Below are positions 15,668 to 23,197 of a stretch of DNA of 45,082 nucleotides, in pieces. The stretch comes from Clostridia bacterium (GTDB taxonomy: Bacteria; Bacillota; Clostridia; Oscillospirales; Butyricicoccaceae). Position numbers and translations under genes: made by a program. A model generated the notes under the pieces. It had not been told where the DNA came from. It saw only the letters and a program-made list of their open reading frames with translations, and made no database searches. The stretch covers positions 1 through 45,082 of the forward strand of contig JAFYPP010000044.1 of the NCBI GenBank assembly GCA_017559995.1. The letters run 5' to 3'. Each line of letters begins with the position of its first letter. Within the stretch, counting starts at the first letter, position 1.

Positions 15668-16942
15668 ATGTCTGTATCCGCCCATCGCGCGTTCAATCTG
15701 CTGAAAGAACTGGCCTATGAAAAGGTCAGCTGCTCCCCCGAGGAAAAGAAGGCCGCCCAGCGTCTGCTGGACGAGGCCCGTTCCTGCGGCGTGGAGGCCC
15801 ATCTGGAAGAGTTCTCCGTCAAGTGCGGCAAGGTGTCCCGTGCCAAGCTGACGGTGACCGCCCCCTATTTGAAGGAGTATACCGTCACCGGTTACGAGCG
15901 GGCGGTGTCCACCCCCGAAAGCGGCCTGGAGGGCGCCTTCTATTACGCCGAAAACCTGCTGCCCGCCCATCTGGAACAGGTGAAGGGCAAGATCGTCATG
16001 ATCAACGGCCGTCTGCGCCGTGCCGATTACGAAAAGCTGAAGAAGGCCGAGGCAGCCGCCATCATCACCTTCTCCGGCACCACGGTCGACCGGCTGAACG
16101 ACACCGACTGCGACATCCGCAAACTGCGGGAGACCCTCACCGAGCCTTTCGGTGACGCTGTGGCGGTGAATATGCGTGCCGCCGATGCCGCCGAGATGGT
16201 TCGCCGGGGCGCCAAAACCGTCCGTATCGAGCTGGAAGGCCAGCAGTACGAGGGCATTTCCCAGAACGTGTGCGCCGTCATTCCCGGTACCGAAAAGCCG
16301 GAGGAGATCATCTCTCTGGGCGCCCACTACGACAGCGTATATTTCTCCACCGGCGTTTATGACAATATTTCGGGCAGTGTGATCCTCATGGAGCTGCTGC
16401 GGCACTTTGCCGCCAATCCGCCCGCCCGCACCCTGCAGTTCTGCTGGTACGGTTCGGAGGAACAGGGGCTGCTGGGCTCCAAGGCCTGGACAGCCGCCCA
16501 CGAGGAGGAACTGGCCAAGCATCGGCTGATGATCAACGTGGACGTTGCCGCTCCCACCCTGGGCCACAATGTGGCGCTGGTGATGGCCACCGACAAGGCG
16601 GTGGGATACATCGACGCCATGATGCTGGAAAAGGGCTACCCCTGCGAGGCGAAGCTGGATATCTACTCCAGTGACTCGGTGCCCTTCGCCGACAAGGGCG
16701 TTCCCGCCGTCAATCTGTGCCGCTTCGGCGCGCCGGGCGCCAACTATATCCATGACCGCCGGGACAATCTCAAGAGCAAGTACATCGACGAGCGGGCGCT
16801 GGACATCACCCTGCAGCAGGCTCTGTGCCTGACCGACCGGGTGGCCAACGCCGCCGTGTTCCCCATCGCCAGAGAGATCTCCGACACCATCAAGACCAAG
16901 GTGGACGAGTATCTGTTCAAAACGAAGAAAGAGGGAAAGTAA
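15668..16942 (+). CDS. M28-family metallopeptidase (aminopeptidase-like)
   Basis: 424 residues with the full M28 zinc set: H220 in LGAHYDSV, D232 in VYDNISGS, E264-E265 in YGSEEQGLLGS, D292 in INVDVA and H362 in NYIHDRRD. Residues about 85-200 form a PA-like inserted domain. M28 enzymes release N-terminal amino acids from peptides with two zinc ions. There is no signal peptide, so it probably acts on imported peptides in the cytoplasm. ACGGAGG precedes the ATG. The stop codon directly abuts the ATG of the next gene, which suggests translational coupling. Side-chain specificity cannot be read. Confidence 0.88.
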   Translation: MSVSAHRAFNLLKELAYEKVSCSPEEKKAAQRLLDEARSCGVEAHLEEFSVKCGKVSRAKLTVTAPYLKEYTVTGYERAVSTPESGLEGAFYYAENLLPAHLEQVKGKIVMINGRLRRADYEKLKKAEAAAIITFSGTTVDRLNDTDCDIRKLRETLTEPFGDAVAVNMRAADAAEMVRRGAKTVRIELEGQQYEGISQNVCAVIPGTEKPEEIISLGAHYDSVYFSTGVYDNISGSVILMELLRHFAANPPARTLQFCWYGSEEQGLLGSKAWTAAHEEELAKHRLMINVDVAAPTLGHNVALVMATDKAVGYIDAMMLEKGYPCEAKLDIYSSDSVPFADKGVPAVNLCRFGAPGANYIHDRRDNLKSKYIDERALDITLQQALCLTDRVANAAVFPIAREISDTIKTKVDEYLFKTKKEGK

Positions 16943-17602
16943 ATGAAAGCGGGTTACGGGAAGCGCATCGCGCTGTGCGTCGCCGGCCTGATGCTGTACG
17001 CGCTGGGCAACTTCTTCGGCGTCATCGCCGGCTCGGCGGGCACCAACGCGTGGAATACCCTGTCCATCGGCCTGTCGGGCAGCCTGAACATCAGCTTCGG
17101 CACGGCGTCCTTTGTCATCAGCCTGGCCATCATTCTGGTGGATCTGGTGTTCAAGGGCAAGCTGGGCCTTGGCACGGTGATGAACGTGGTGCTGATCTCC
17201 ATCTTCTCCGACTGGATGCTGGCGGCCTTTACCTTCCTGCCCGTGGCGGAGGGCGGCCTGCTGGGCGTGGTGTATACCCTCATCGGACAGGTGGTGCTGG
17301 GCTTTGCCACTATCGTGTATATGACTCCCGGTCTGGGCTGCGGCCCCCGGGATACCCTGATGCTGATCATCGGAAAAAAGTTCCCCAAAGCGCCCATCGG
17401 CGGCGTGAAGTTCGGCATCGAGGTGTGCGTTCTGGTGATCGGTGTGATCATGGGCGCGCCCTTCGGTCTGGGCACCGTGCTGGTGATGGCGCTGCAGGCC
17501 AGCATTTTTCAGGCGGTCTGCCGGATCACCCGATACGAACCCCGGGATATCCGCCACGAAGATTTGGCGGAAACCGCCCGCAAGCTACTGAAAAAAGCGT
17601 AA
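16943..17602 (+). CDS. YczE/YyaS/YitT-family membrane protein
   Basis: 219 residues with about five transmembrane segments. GLGCGPRDTLM (near 132) and GLGTVLVMAL (near 173) match the paired G-x-G-P-x-D and G-x-G-T blocks of YczE-like proteins. The family is a membrane protein of unknown biochemical role; some members lie beside peptide or lipopeptide genes. It starts one base after the stop codon of the M28 gene and ends the operon before a terminator. Confidence 0.75.
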   Translation: MKAGYGKRIALCVAGLMLYALGNFFGVIAGSAGTNAWNTLSIGLSGSLNISFGTASFVISLAIILVDLVFKGKLGLGTVMNVVLISIFSDWMLAAFTFLPVAEGGLLGVVYTLIGQVVLGFATIVYMTPGLGCGPRDTLMLIIGKKFPKAPIGGVKFGIEVCVLVIGVIMGAPFGLGTVLVMALQASIFQAVCRITRYEPRDIRHEDLAETARKLLKKA

Positions 17603-17610
17603 AACAAGAA

Positions 17611-17645
17611 AAAGACACGAACGGACCGTTCGTGTCTTTCTTTTT
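17611..17645 (+). terminator. Terminator of the 13778-17602 operon
   Basis: A 12-bp stem (17611-17622 with 17628-17639) with a 5-nt loop is followed by CTTTTT. Confidence 0.88.
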
Positions 17646-17678
17646 GCGAAAAAAAGAGCCTGCCGAAGCAGGCTCTTT
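17646..17678 (-). terminator. Terminator of the minus-strand serine hydrolase
   Basis: An 11-bp stem (17653-17663 with 17668-17678), loop CGAA; on the minus strand it is followed by a run of T. It stands back to back with the terminator of the converging operon. Confidence 0.88.
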
Positions 17679-17691
17679 GGTGACGCGGAAC

Positions 17692-19104
17692 TTATTCGGC
17701 TCTCTGGTAAACGCGGGTGTAGACCTGAACGCCCCAGGCCTTGCCGTCGCGGACCCAGAAGTGGCAGCGACCGCAGCGCTGGCCCTTCTTGTTGAAGATC
17801 AGGAACCAGGTCTCACCGCAGTGGACCAGGTCGTAGATGCCCAGGGGGCGCTTGACCTTCAGCTTGCCTTCTTCGGTGAACACCTCGAAGTCCACGGGGA
17901 TACCCTCGTGGCAGGTGTACTTGCCTTCCAGCATCTCGGGCTGGGAGAACTGCTCACCGGTGGGATGCAGCCAGACCTGCTCCTCGTCCAGAGGACGGCC
18001 CATGAGCATATTGCCCATCATCCAGCACAGATCGTCGGTATCCTGATCGCCCTCGTTGCAGAAGGCAACGTAGCTGTAGTTCTCACCCAACAGGAAGCAG
18101 CCGTGGGTGGAAACGCCGTGCAGACCGCCGGAGTGCTCGCAGATGACGTGGCCGTTCCACAGGCGCTTGTTCAGGCCGTAGCAGTAGTGGGCCTTCTCAC
18201 CCAGGGGGAACTGGGGGCCGCACATCATGTCGGCGGCAGCGGCGGGGATGGCCTGGACGCCGTCAATGACGCCGTGGTTGGACAGGCACTGATAGTAACG
18301 GGCGAAGTCGTGGGCGGTGGACTTGACGCAGGCGCAGGCGCGGAAGGGAGGCAGGATGCCCCAGGCGTCGTCGATCTGCAGATTGCCGTCGTCGTCACGG
18401 CCCCACAGACGGGTGATGTTGCCGTCGGAGGCGATCTTCTGGGCCTCGGAGCAATCCTCGTCCAGAACGGTGCGGAACATACCGATGGGCTTAAAGACGC
18501 GCTCGGAGAGGAACTTCTCCAGAGGCTCGCCGGCGGCCTTGTCGAAGATGTAGCACAGGATGGCGTAGCCTTCGTTGGAGTAGCTCATGTACTCGCCGGG
18601 GCCGCCCAGGGTCTTGTACTTGCCTTCGGAAATGTAGTCGATGATCTGCTCGATGGTGTTCATCTGGTTGGGGGCGGTGGCCTTCATGGCCTCGACCCAC
18701 TCACCGCTGCGGCCGGGGGTGTTCAGCGCGATGGACCACTCCAGGGGCTCCATGGGAGGAATGCCGGCGGTGTGGCAGGCCAGATGATGGCAGGTAACGG
18801 CCATCTTGGGGCTGCCCTTCAGCTCAAAGTTGGGGAAGTACTTGGCAACGGGATCGTTCCAGTTGAACTTGCCCTCGGCGGCCAGAATGGACAGAGCCAG
18901 GCACACGGTGGACTTGCTCATGGAAGCGATGCCCATGATGGTGTGCTCGTTCAGGGGACGGCCCTGGTTCTCGTCGCCGTAGCCGTAGCCCTTCTCGAAA
19001 ATGACGCCTTCGGGGCCGCGGATGGACACGGTAACACCGGGCAGATCCTTTTCCTTGATGCGCTTTGCCAGAGCGGCATCCAGCGCCTGCAGATCGTATT
19101 TCAT
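17692..19104 (-). CDS. Class C beta-lactamase-like serine hydrolase / D-aminopeptidase-like
   Basis: 470 residues. The penicillin-recognising fold shows SxxK (S61-M-S-K64), YxN (Y175-S-N177) and a late HSGG motif replacing KTG. About 130 C-terminal residues form an extra beta-rich domain, as in D-aminopeptidases and some PBP4*-like esterases. There is no signal peptide, so the protein appears cytoplasmic; it probably cleaves esters, D-amino-acid amides or small peptides and is not a classical beta-lactamase. AGGAG precedes the ATG at 19104; an open frame further 5' has no support. It has its own promoter and terminator. Its neighbour is a D-aminoacylase gene, so a joint role in D-amino-acid or D-peptide turnover is plausible. 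Confidence 0.82.
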   Translation of the reverse strand: MKYDLQALDAALAKRIKEKDLPGVTVSIRGPEGVIFEKGYGYGDENQGRPLNEHTIMGIASMSKSTVCLALSILAAEGKFNWNDPVAKYFPNFELKGSPKMAVTCHHLACHTAGIPPMEPLEWSIALNTPGRSGEWVEAMKATAPNQMNTIEQIIDYISEGKYKTLGGPGEYMSYSNEGYAILCYIFDKAAGEPLEKFLSERVFKPIGMFRTVLDEDCSEAQKIASDGNITRLWGRDDDGNLQIDDAWGILPPFRACACVKSTAHDFARYYQCLSNHGVIDGVQAIPAAAADMMCGPQFPLGEKAHYCYGLNKRLWNGHVICEHSGGLHGVSTHGCFLLGENYSYVAFCNEGDQDTDDLCWMMGNMLMGRPLDEEQVWLHPTGEQFSQPEMLEGKYTCHEGIPVDFEVFTEEGKLKVKRPLGIYDLVHCGETWFLIFNKKGQRCGRCHFWVRDGKAWGVQVYTRVYQRAE

Positions 19105-19147
19105 AGTAATGTTCTCCTCTCGGGGTGAAAATTTACTCAACAAAAGT

Positions 19148-19176
19148 ATCATAGCAAGTTTTTCGACAAAAAACAA
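19148..19176 (-). promoter_or_regulatory. Promoter of the serine hydrolase at 19104
   Basis: On the minus strand TTGTTT (19171-19176), a 17-bp spacer and TATGAT (19148-19153) lie about 45 bp before the start codon and after the upstream terminator. Confidence 0.55.
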
Positions 19177-19201
19177 CCGAAAATAGTGGTTTTGTGCGGA
19201 A

Positions 19202-19240
19202 AAACAAAAAAGGCAACCGATTTTATGTCGGTTGCCTTTT
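19202..19240 (-). terminator. Terminator of the phosphoribosyltransferase - D-aminoacylase unit
   Basis: A 13-bp stem (19208-19220 with 19228-19240), 7-nt loop, is followed on the minus strand by a T-rich run. Confidence 0.9.
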
Positions 19241-19270
19241 GCATCACGAATAGAAGCCGGTGACGGAAGG

Positions 19271-20845
19271 TCACGGACGATCCCGGAACAGCGGCTTGCC
19301 GGCCAAAACGCCGGTGGTGCAGTCGTTTTCCAAAGCGATCTCGCCGTTGACCACCACGCAGGCAAAGCCGGTGTTGCCCCGGGTGGGATGGGCAAAGTCG
19401 CCCAGATCGGCCACGGTCTCCGGGTCGAAGAGCACCAGATCGGCGTCCATCCCTTCCCGGATGAGGCCCTTTGCGGACAGGTTGTACACCATGGCGGGGA
19501 GACAGGTCATCTTGCGGATGGCGTTTTCCAGGGTGATGATCTTCTTTTCCCGCACATAGCGGCCAAGGATACGGGGGAAGGTGCCAAAGGTCCGGGGGTG
19601 GTCGGAGGCCTTTTGGCCGTTGCCGCCGTCCGAGCCGAACATGGCGCGGTCCCACCGCATCACCCGTTCGATATCCTCTTCACTCATGCTGAAATAGATA
19701 GCCGTGGTGGTCATTTTGTCATCCCGCAGCACATCGCAGAGCAGGTCATAGGGATCCATCCCTTTTTCATCCGCAAGATCTGCCAGCATTCGTCCGTTAT
19801 AATCCGGATGGGAGGCGGAGTCGCCGATCATGGTATAGCGGAAGGGGCGTTCTGAAGCGGCGATCTCCATAACAGCCGGCTTGAGCGCCGCCCTTCGGGC
19901 CGGGTCGGTGACCATGTTCACCATATCGTCCAGGCCCGACGCGTGCAGATGCTGGGGGATGAGGGCCTTCAGGCCGTTGGAAGAGGCGATGTAGGGGTAC
20001 TGGTCACAGAACACATCGAAGCCGTCGGCAACGGCGGTTTCCATCATGGAGAGGGTGGCGGCCGTTTTGTTCCAGTTCATGAGACCGCCCATGGCTTTGT
20101 GGTGGGAGTGGACATAACGCACACCGGTGGCGCGGACCACCTGCAGCAGTTCATGGGTGGCTTCAATGAGTGTGTCGGCTTCGCCGCGGACATGGGCGGT
20201 GATGATGCCGCCGTATTCTGCCACCACCTGCGCCAGCGCGATCAGCTCGTCGGTGTCGGCGTAACTTCCGGGGGGATAGCGCAGGCCGAAGGAAAGGCCC
20301 ATGGCCCCTTCTTCCATGCATCGGCGCAGCAGCTGCTGCATTTTGGCCAGCTCTTCGGGGGTGGCCGCGCGGTTTTCGTAGCCCAGCACCGCCGCCCGCA
20401 GCAAGCCGTGGCCGACAAGGAAGGTGAAGTTGACACCCAATGGCAGGTCTTTCAGATGCCGGCGATAGTCGGTCAGCGAATATCTGCAGCGCAGACTTTC
20501 CTCGCTGTATGTGCCGCCAATAGAGCGCAGGCAGTCGGAAAAGCGCTCTTCGGTAAAGGGCACGGGGGAATCGCCGCACATACCGCCGATGATGGTGGTG
20601 ACACCCTGGGCCAGCATATGGCGGCAGTGGTGCACCTCCTCGATGTGGCAGTCCAGATGGCTGTGGGCGTCGATGAAGCCGGGGGCCAGCACCTTTCCGG
20701 TGCCGTCGATGACCCGCCCGGCCTTCGCGCGCAGATTGTATCCGATCCGGGCGATCTTTCCGTCCTTCACCGCCACGTCGGCGTGGTACATGGGGTTGCC
20801 CGTACCGTCGGCGATGCGGGCGTTTCGGATGATAATGTCGTACAT
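19271..20845 (-). CDS. N-acyl-D-amino-acid deacylase (D-aminoacylase)
   Basis: 524 residues of the amidohydrolase superfamily. H61 and H63 in DAHSHLD, C90 in GGMCGDSP (the metal-ligand cysteine of D-aminoacylases), H218 in ITAHVRGEAD, H248 in VHSHHK and D406 in FGSDGG reproduce the D-aminoacylase site; the C-terminal HPRTFGTFPRIL block is typical. The enzyme removes acyl groups from N-acyl-D-amino acids in the cytoplasm. It lies 10 nt after the phosphoribosyltransferase gene. No good ribosome site precedes its ATG, which suggests translational coupling. Dihydroorotase or dihydropyrimidinase activity is much less likely given these motifs. With the N-acylamino-acid racemase-like gene at 1388 it suggests metabolism of N-acyl-D-amino acids. 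Confidence 0.88.
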   Translation of the reverse strand: MYDIIIRNARIADGTGNPMYHADVAVKDGKIARIGYNLRAKAGRVIDGTGKVLAPGFIDAHSHLDCHIEEVHHCRHMLAQGVTTIIGGMCGDSPVPFTEERFSDCLRSIGGTYSEESLRCRYSLTDYRRHLKDLPLGVNFTFLVGHGLLRAAVLGYENRAATPEELAKMQQLLRRCMEEGAMGLSFGLRYPPGSYADTDELIALAQVVAEYGGIITAHVRGEADTLIEATHELLQVVRATGVRYVHSHHKAMGGLMNWNKTAATLSMMETAVADGFDVFCDQYPYIASSNGLKALIPQHLHASGLDDMVNMVTDPARRAALKPAVMEIAASERPFRYTMIGDSASHPDYNGRMLADLADEKGMDPYDLLCDVLRDDKMTTTAIYFSMSEEDIERVMRWDRAMFGSDGGNGQKASDHPRTFGTFPRILGRYVREKKIITLENAIRKMTCLPAMVYNLSAKGLIREGMDADLVLFDPETVADLGDFAHPTRGNTGFACVVVNGEIALENDCTTGVLAGKPLFRDRP

Positions 20846-20855
20846 GCCGTGGGGC

Positions 20856-21410
20856 TTACGCCTTGACGGTGCCGTCGGCGTTGAACAGCGGCAGCTTTTC
20901 CAGATAGATCAGGTCGGCGCGGGTCTGGGCGTCGCCCTCGGCCAGAATGGCCATTTTGCCGCAGATGATGCCGCCGGCCTTTTCCACCAGAACCTCCAGG
21001 GCGTGGAGGGACTCGCCGGTGGAGATGACGTCGTCCACGATGAGGATACGCTTGCCGCGCATCAGTTCGGCGTCCTTGCCGTCCAGATACAGGGTCTGCT
21101 GCTTGTCGGTGGTGATGGAGCGGACGGAGGACTCAAACACCGAGCTCATGTACAGCTTGGTGTTTTTGCGGGCGATGAAATAGGTGCTGTCGCCGCGCTG
21201 GCGGGCCATTTCGTGGGCCAGGGGGATGCCCTTTGCCTCGGCGGTGATCAGATAGTCGTATTCGGGGGCCTTTTCCAGCAGAGCGCCGGCGGCCGCCACC
21301 GTCAGCTGGGCGTCGCCGAAGATGACGAAAGCACCGATATACAGATCATCGGTAACACGGCACAGGGGGAGATCCCGCTGCAGGCCGGCGATTGTCATGG
21401 TGTGATGCAT
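20856..21410 (-). CDS. Purine-type phosphoribosyltransferase (Apt-like)
   Basis: 184 residues. The PRPP-binding motif RILIVDDVISTGE (121-133) and an upstream flexible-loop region fit type I phosphoribosyltransferases; length and layout resemble adenine phosphoribosyltransferase (base + PRPP to nucleotide + PPi), but the N-terminal hood region is not a clean Apt match, so xanthine or hypoxanthine could be the base. It is divergent from a purine permease gene, which supports purine salvage. A promoter (TTGACT-16-TATAAT) lies upstream. The D-aminoacylase gene follows in the same transcript. Confidence 0.78.
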   Translation of the reverse strand: MHHTMTIAGLQRDLPLCRVTDDLYIGAFVIFGDAQLTVAAAGALLEKAPEYDYLITAEAKGIPLAHEMARQRGDSTYFIARKNTKLYMSSVFESSVRSITTDKQQTLYLDGKDAELMRGKRILIVDDVISTGESLHALEVLVEKAGGIICGKMAILAEGDAQTRADLIYLEKLPLFNADGTVKA

Positions 21411-21445
21411 AAAAACAGCCTCTTTTCTGTAAGTTTTCCATCATC

Positions 21446-21473
21446 ATTATAATACGCCGCCTGCAAAAGTCAA
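21446..21473 (-). promoter_or_regulatory. Promoter of the phosphoribosyltransferase gene
   Basis: On the minus strand TTGACT (21468-21473), a 16-bp spacer and a perfect TATAAT (21446-21451) are present. Confidence 0.75.
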
Positions 21474-21515
21474 ATGGAAGCCGCAGAGAAAGTGGCGTAA
21501 AATTTGCCGTGACTA

Positions 21516-21544
21516 TTGCAAAATGTCTGAATATTTTGTAAACT
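21516..21544 (+). promoter_or_regulatory. Promoter of the purine permease gene
   Basis: TTGCAA (21516-21521), a 17-bp spacer and TAAACT (21539-21544) lie 40 bp before the ATG. No purine riboswitch was recognised in the short leader. Confidence 0.55.
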
Positions 21545-21583
21545 GAAAGAGTAATATTTACCTTTAAGGAGGAACTGAGTCTT

Positions 21584-23017
21584 ATGGAAAAATTCTTTAA
21601 GCTCAAGGAAAACGGCACCAACGTTCGTACCGAGATCGTGGCCGGTCTGTCTACCTTCATGACCATGGCCTACATCATCGCGCTGAACCCCAACCTGCTG
21701 ACCAACTTTGACACCGGTTCTCCCCTGTGGAACGGCGTGTTCATGGCTACCTGTATCGCCTCCGGCGTCGGCTGTATCGTGATGGCTTTCCTGGCCAACA
21801 AGCCCTTCGCCATGGCTCCCGGTATGGGCCTGAACAGCTTCTTTGCCCTGGTGGTCTCCAATATCGTGGCCATGACCGGCATGACCTATCTGGAGTCCTT
21901 CCAGTCCGCCCTGATCATCATCCTGGTGGAAGGTATCGTCTTTATCATCCTGTCCATCTTCAATGTCCGTGAAAAGATCGTGGAAGCCATCCCCCTGGGC
22001 GTCCGTCTGGGTATCGGCCCCGCCATCGGTCTGATGCTGATGAACATCGGCCTGGGCTCCAACGTGGGCATCTATGCCGAGGGCAACGGCTTCACTGCTC
22101 CTTTCTATGTCATGCGTGACTTCTTCGGCGCCCTGACCCCCAGCGTCATTCAGGGCAACATGGGCGAAGCCGGCTACACCCAGATGGTGCTGACCGTCAT
22201 CACCATGTTCGTTGGTCTGTTCGTCATCGTGGCCCTGGATCATAAGGGCGTCAAGGGCTCCGTCCTGCTGGGTATGCTGGCCGCTTCCGTGGTTTACTGG
22301 ATCGGCTCCTTCACCGTGCTGGACACCAATCCCTTCGCTTCTCTGGCCACCGCTTCTTTCCTGCCTCCCGTTGCCGATATGGCCGAGACCACTCTGTTCA
22401 AACTGAACTTCGCCGGCTTCGCCAGCATCGGCTGGTTCACCGTCACCACCCTGGTTGTGACCTTCTGCATCATCGATATGTTCGACACCATCGGCACTCT
22501 GGTTGGTACCGCCAGCCGCGCCGGTATGCTGGACAAGGAAGGCAATATGCCCCAGATGAAGGAAGCTCTGTTTGCTGACGCCGTTGGTACCACTGTCGGT
22601 TCTCTGACCGGTACCTCTACCGTTACCACCTTCGTCGAGTCTGCTGCCGGCGTTGAGGCAGGCGGCCGCACCGGTATGACCGCCCTGACCGTTGGCGTTC
22701 TGTTCCTGCTGTCCACCTTCATCGCCCCCATCGCCGCCATCATCCCCGCCGCCGCTACCTCTTCCGCTCTGATCTATGTCGGTATCCTGATGCTGGGCAA
22801 CCTGAAGCACATCGACTTCTCCGACATGACCCAGCTGCTGCCCGTGTGCATCATGCTGCTGGCCATGCCCGTTTCCAGCTCCATCGGCCACGGCATCGGT
22901 CTGGCTCTGATCACCTACACCATCATGAAGGTCGTCACCGGCAAGGCCAAGGACGTCTCCGCCCTGACCTATATCCTGTCCCTGATCTTCCTGATCAAGT
23001 TCTTCCTGGTTGCTTAA
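21584..23017 (+). CDS. NCS2-family (AzgA/PbuG-like) purine permease
   Basis: 477 residues, very hydrophobic, with about 12-14 membrane segments. The N-terminal TEIVAGLSTFMTMAYII segment, MAPGMGLNSFFA, the TFCIIDMFDTIGTLVG segment and the GTSTVTTFVESAAGVEAGG loop identify the AzgA/PbuG/PbuO branch of NCS2 transporters for adenine, guanine or hypoxanthine. AAGGAGGA precedes the ATG. It is divergent from an Apt-like gene, so import and phosphoribosylation of a purine base are encoded side by side. The exact base cannot be assigned. Confidence 0.92.
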   Translation: MEKFFKLKENGTNVRTEIVAGLSTFMTMAYIIALNPNLLTNFDTGSPLWNGVFMATCIASGVGCIVMAFLANKPFAMAPGMGLNSFFALVVSNIVAMTGMTYLESFQSALIIILVEGIVFIILSIFNVREKIVEAIPLGVRLGIGPAIGLMLMNIGLGSNVGIYAEGNGFTAPFYVMRDFFGALTPSVIQGNMGEAGYTQMVLTVITMFVGLFVIVALDHKGVKGSVLLGMLAASVVYWIGSFTVLDTNPFASLATASFLPPVADMAETTLFKLNFAGFASIGWFTVTTLVVTFCIIDMFDTIGTLVGTASRAGMLDKEGNMPQMKEALFADAVGTTVGSLTGTSTVTTFVESAAGVEAGGRTGMTALTVGVLFLLSTFIAPIAAIIPAAATSSALIYVGILMLGNLKHIDFSDMTQLLPVCIMLLAMPVSSSIGHGIGLALITYTIMKVVTGKAKDVSALTYILSLIFLIKFFLVA

Positions 23018-23026
23018 GTTCTTTTC

Positions 23027-23055
23027 AATGCCCCCTCTGTGGAGGGGGCATTTTC
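23027..23055 (+). terminator. Terminator of the purine permease gene
   Basis: A GC-rich stem (23029-23037 with 23042-23050), loop TGTG, is followed by a T-run. Confidence 0.85.
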
Positions 23056-23115
23056 ATTTAACACGGATTTTACAAAACACAACGGTTTCTTTACCAAGGC
23101 TTCACTGTTTTGCGG

Positions 23116-23144
23116 TTGGGGTTTTACAAAAATCATGGTATACT
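23116..23144 (+). promoter_or_regulatory. Extended -10 promoter of the Na/Pi cotransporter gene
   Basis: TGgTATACT (23136-23144) is an extended -10 element; a weak -35 (TTGGGG, 23116-23121) lies 17 bp upstream. Confidence 0.65.
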
Positions 23145-23197
23145 TTGACTGTAATTAGAAAAGCTGAAAGATAATTGATATGTAAAGGACGAAAACC

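Noticed and set aside
13691..17557. Open frame of 1288 codons on the minus strand
   Set aside because: It is antisense to four well-supported genes; the His/Gln/Asp/Gly-rich translation is typical of the shadow of GC-biased third positions.
16825..19128. 767-codon plus-strand open frame across two opposing genes
   Set aside because: It crosses two terminators and reads antisense to the serine hydrolase with shadow-type composition.
21545..21583. Purine riboswitch before the purine permease
   Set aside because: The leader after the promoter is only about 40 nt, too short for the aptamer, and lacks its conserved core.
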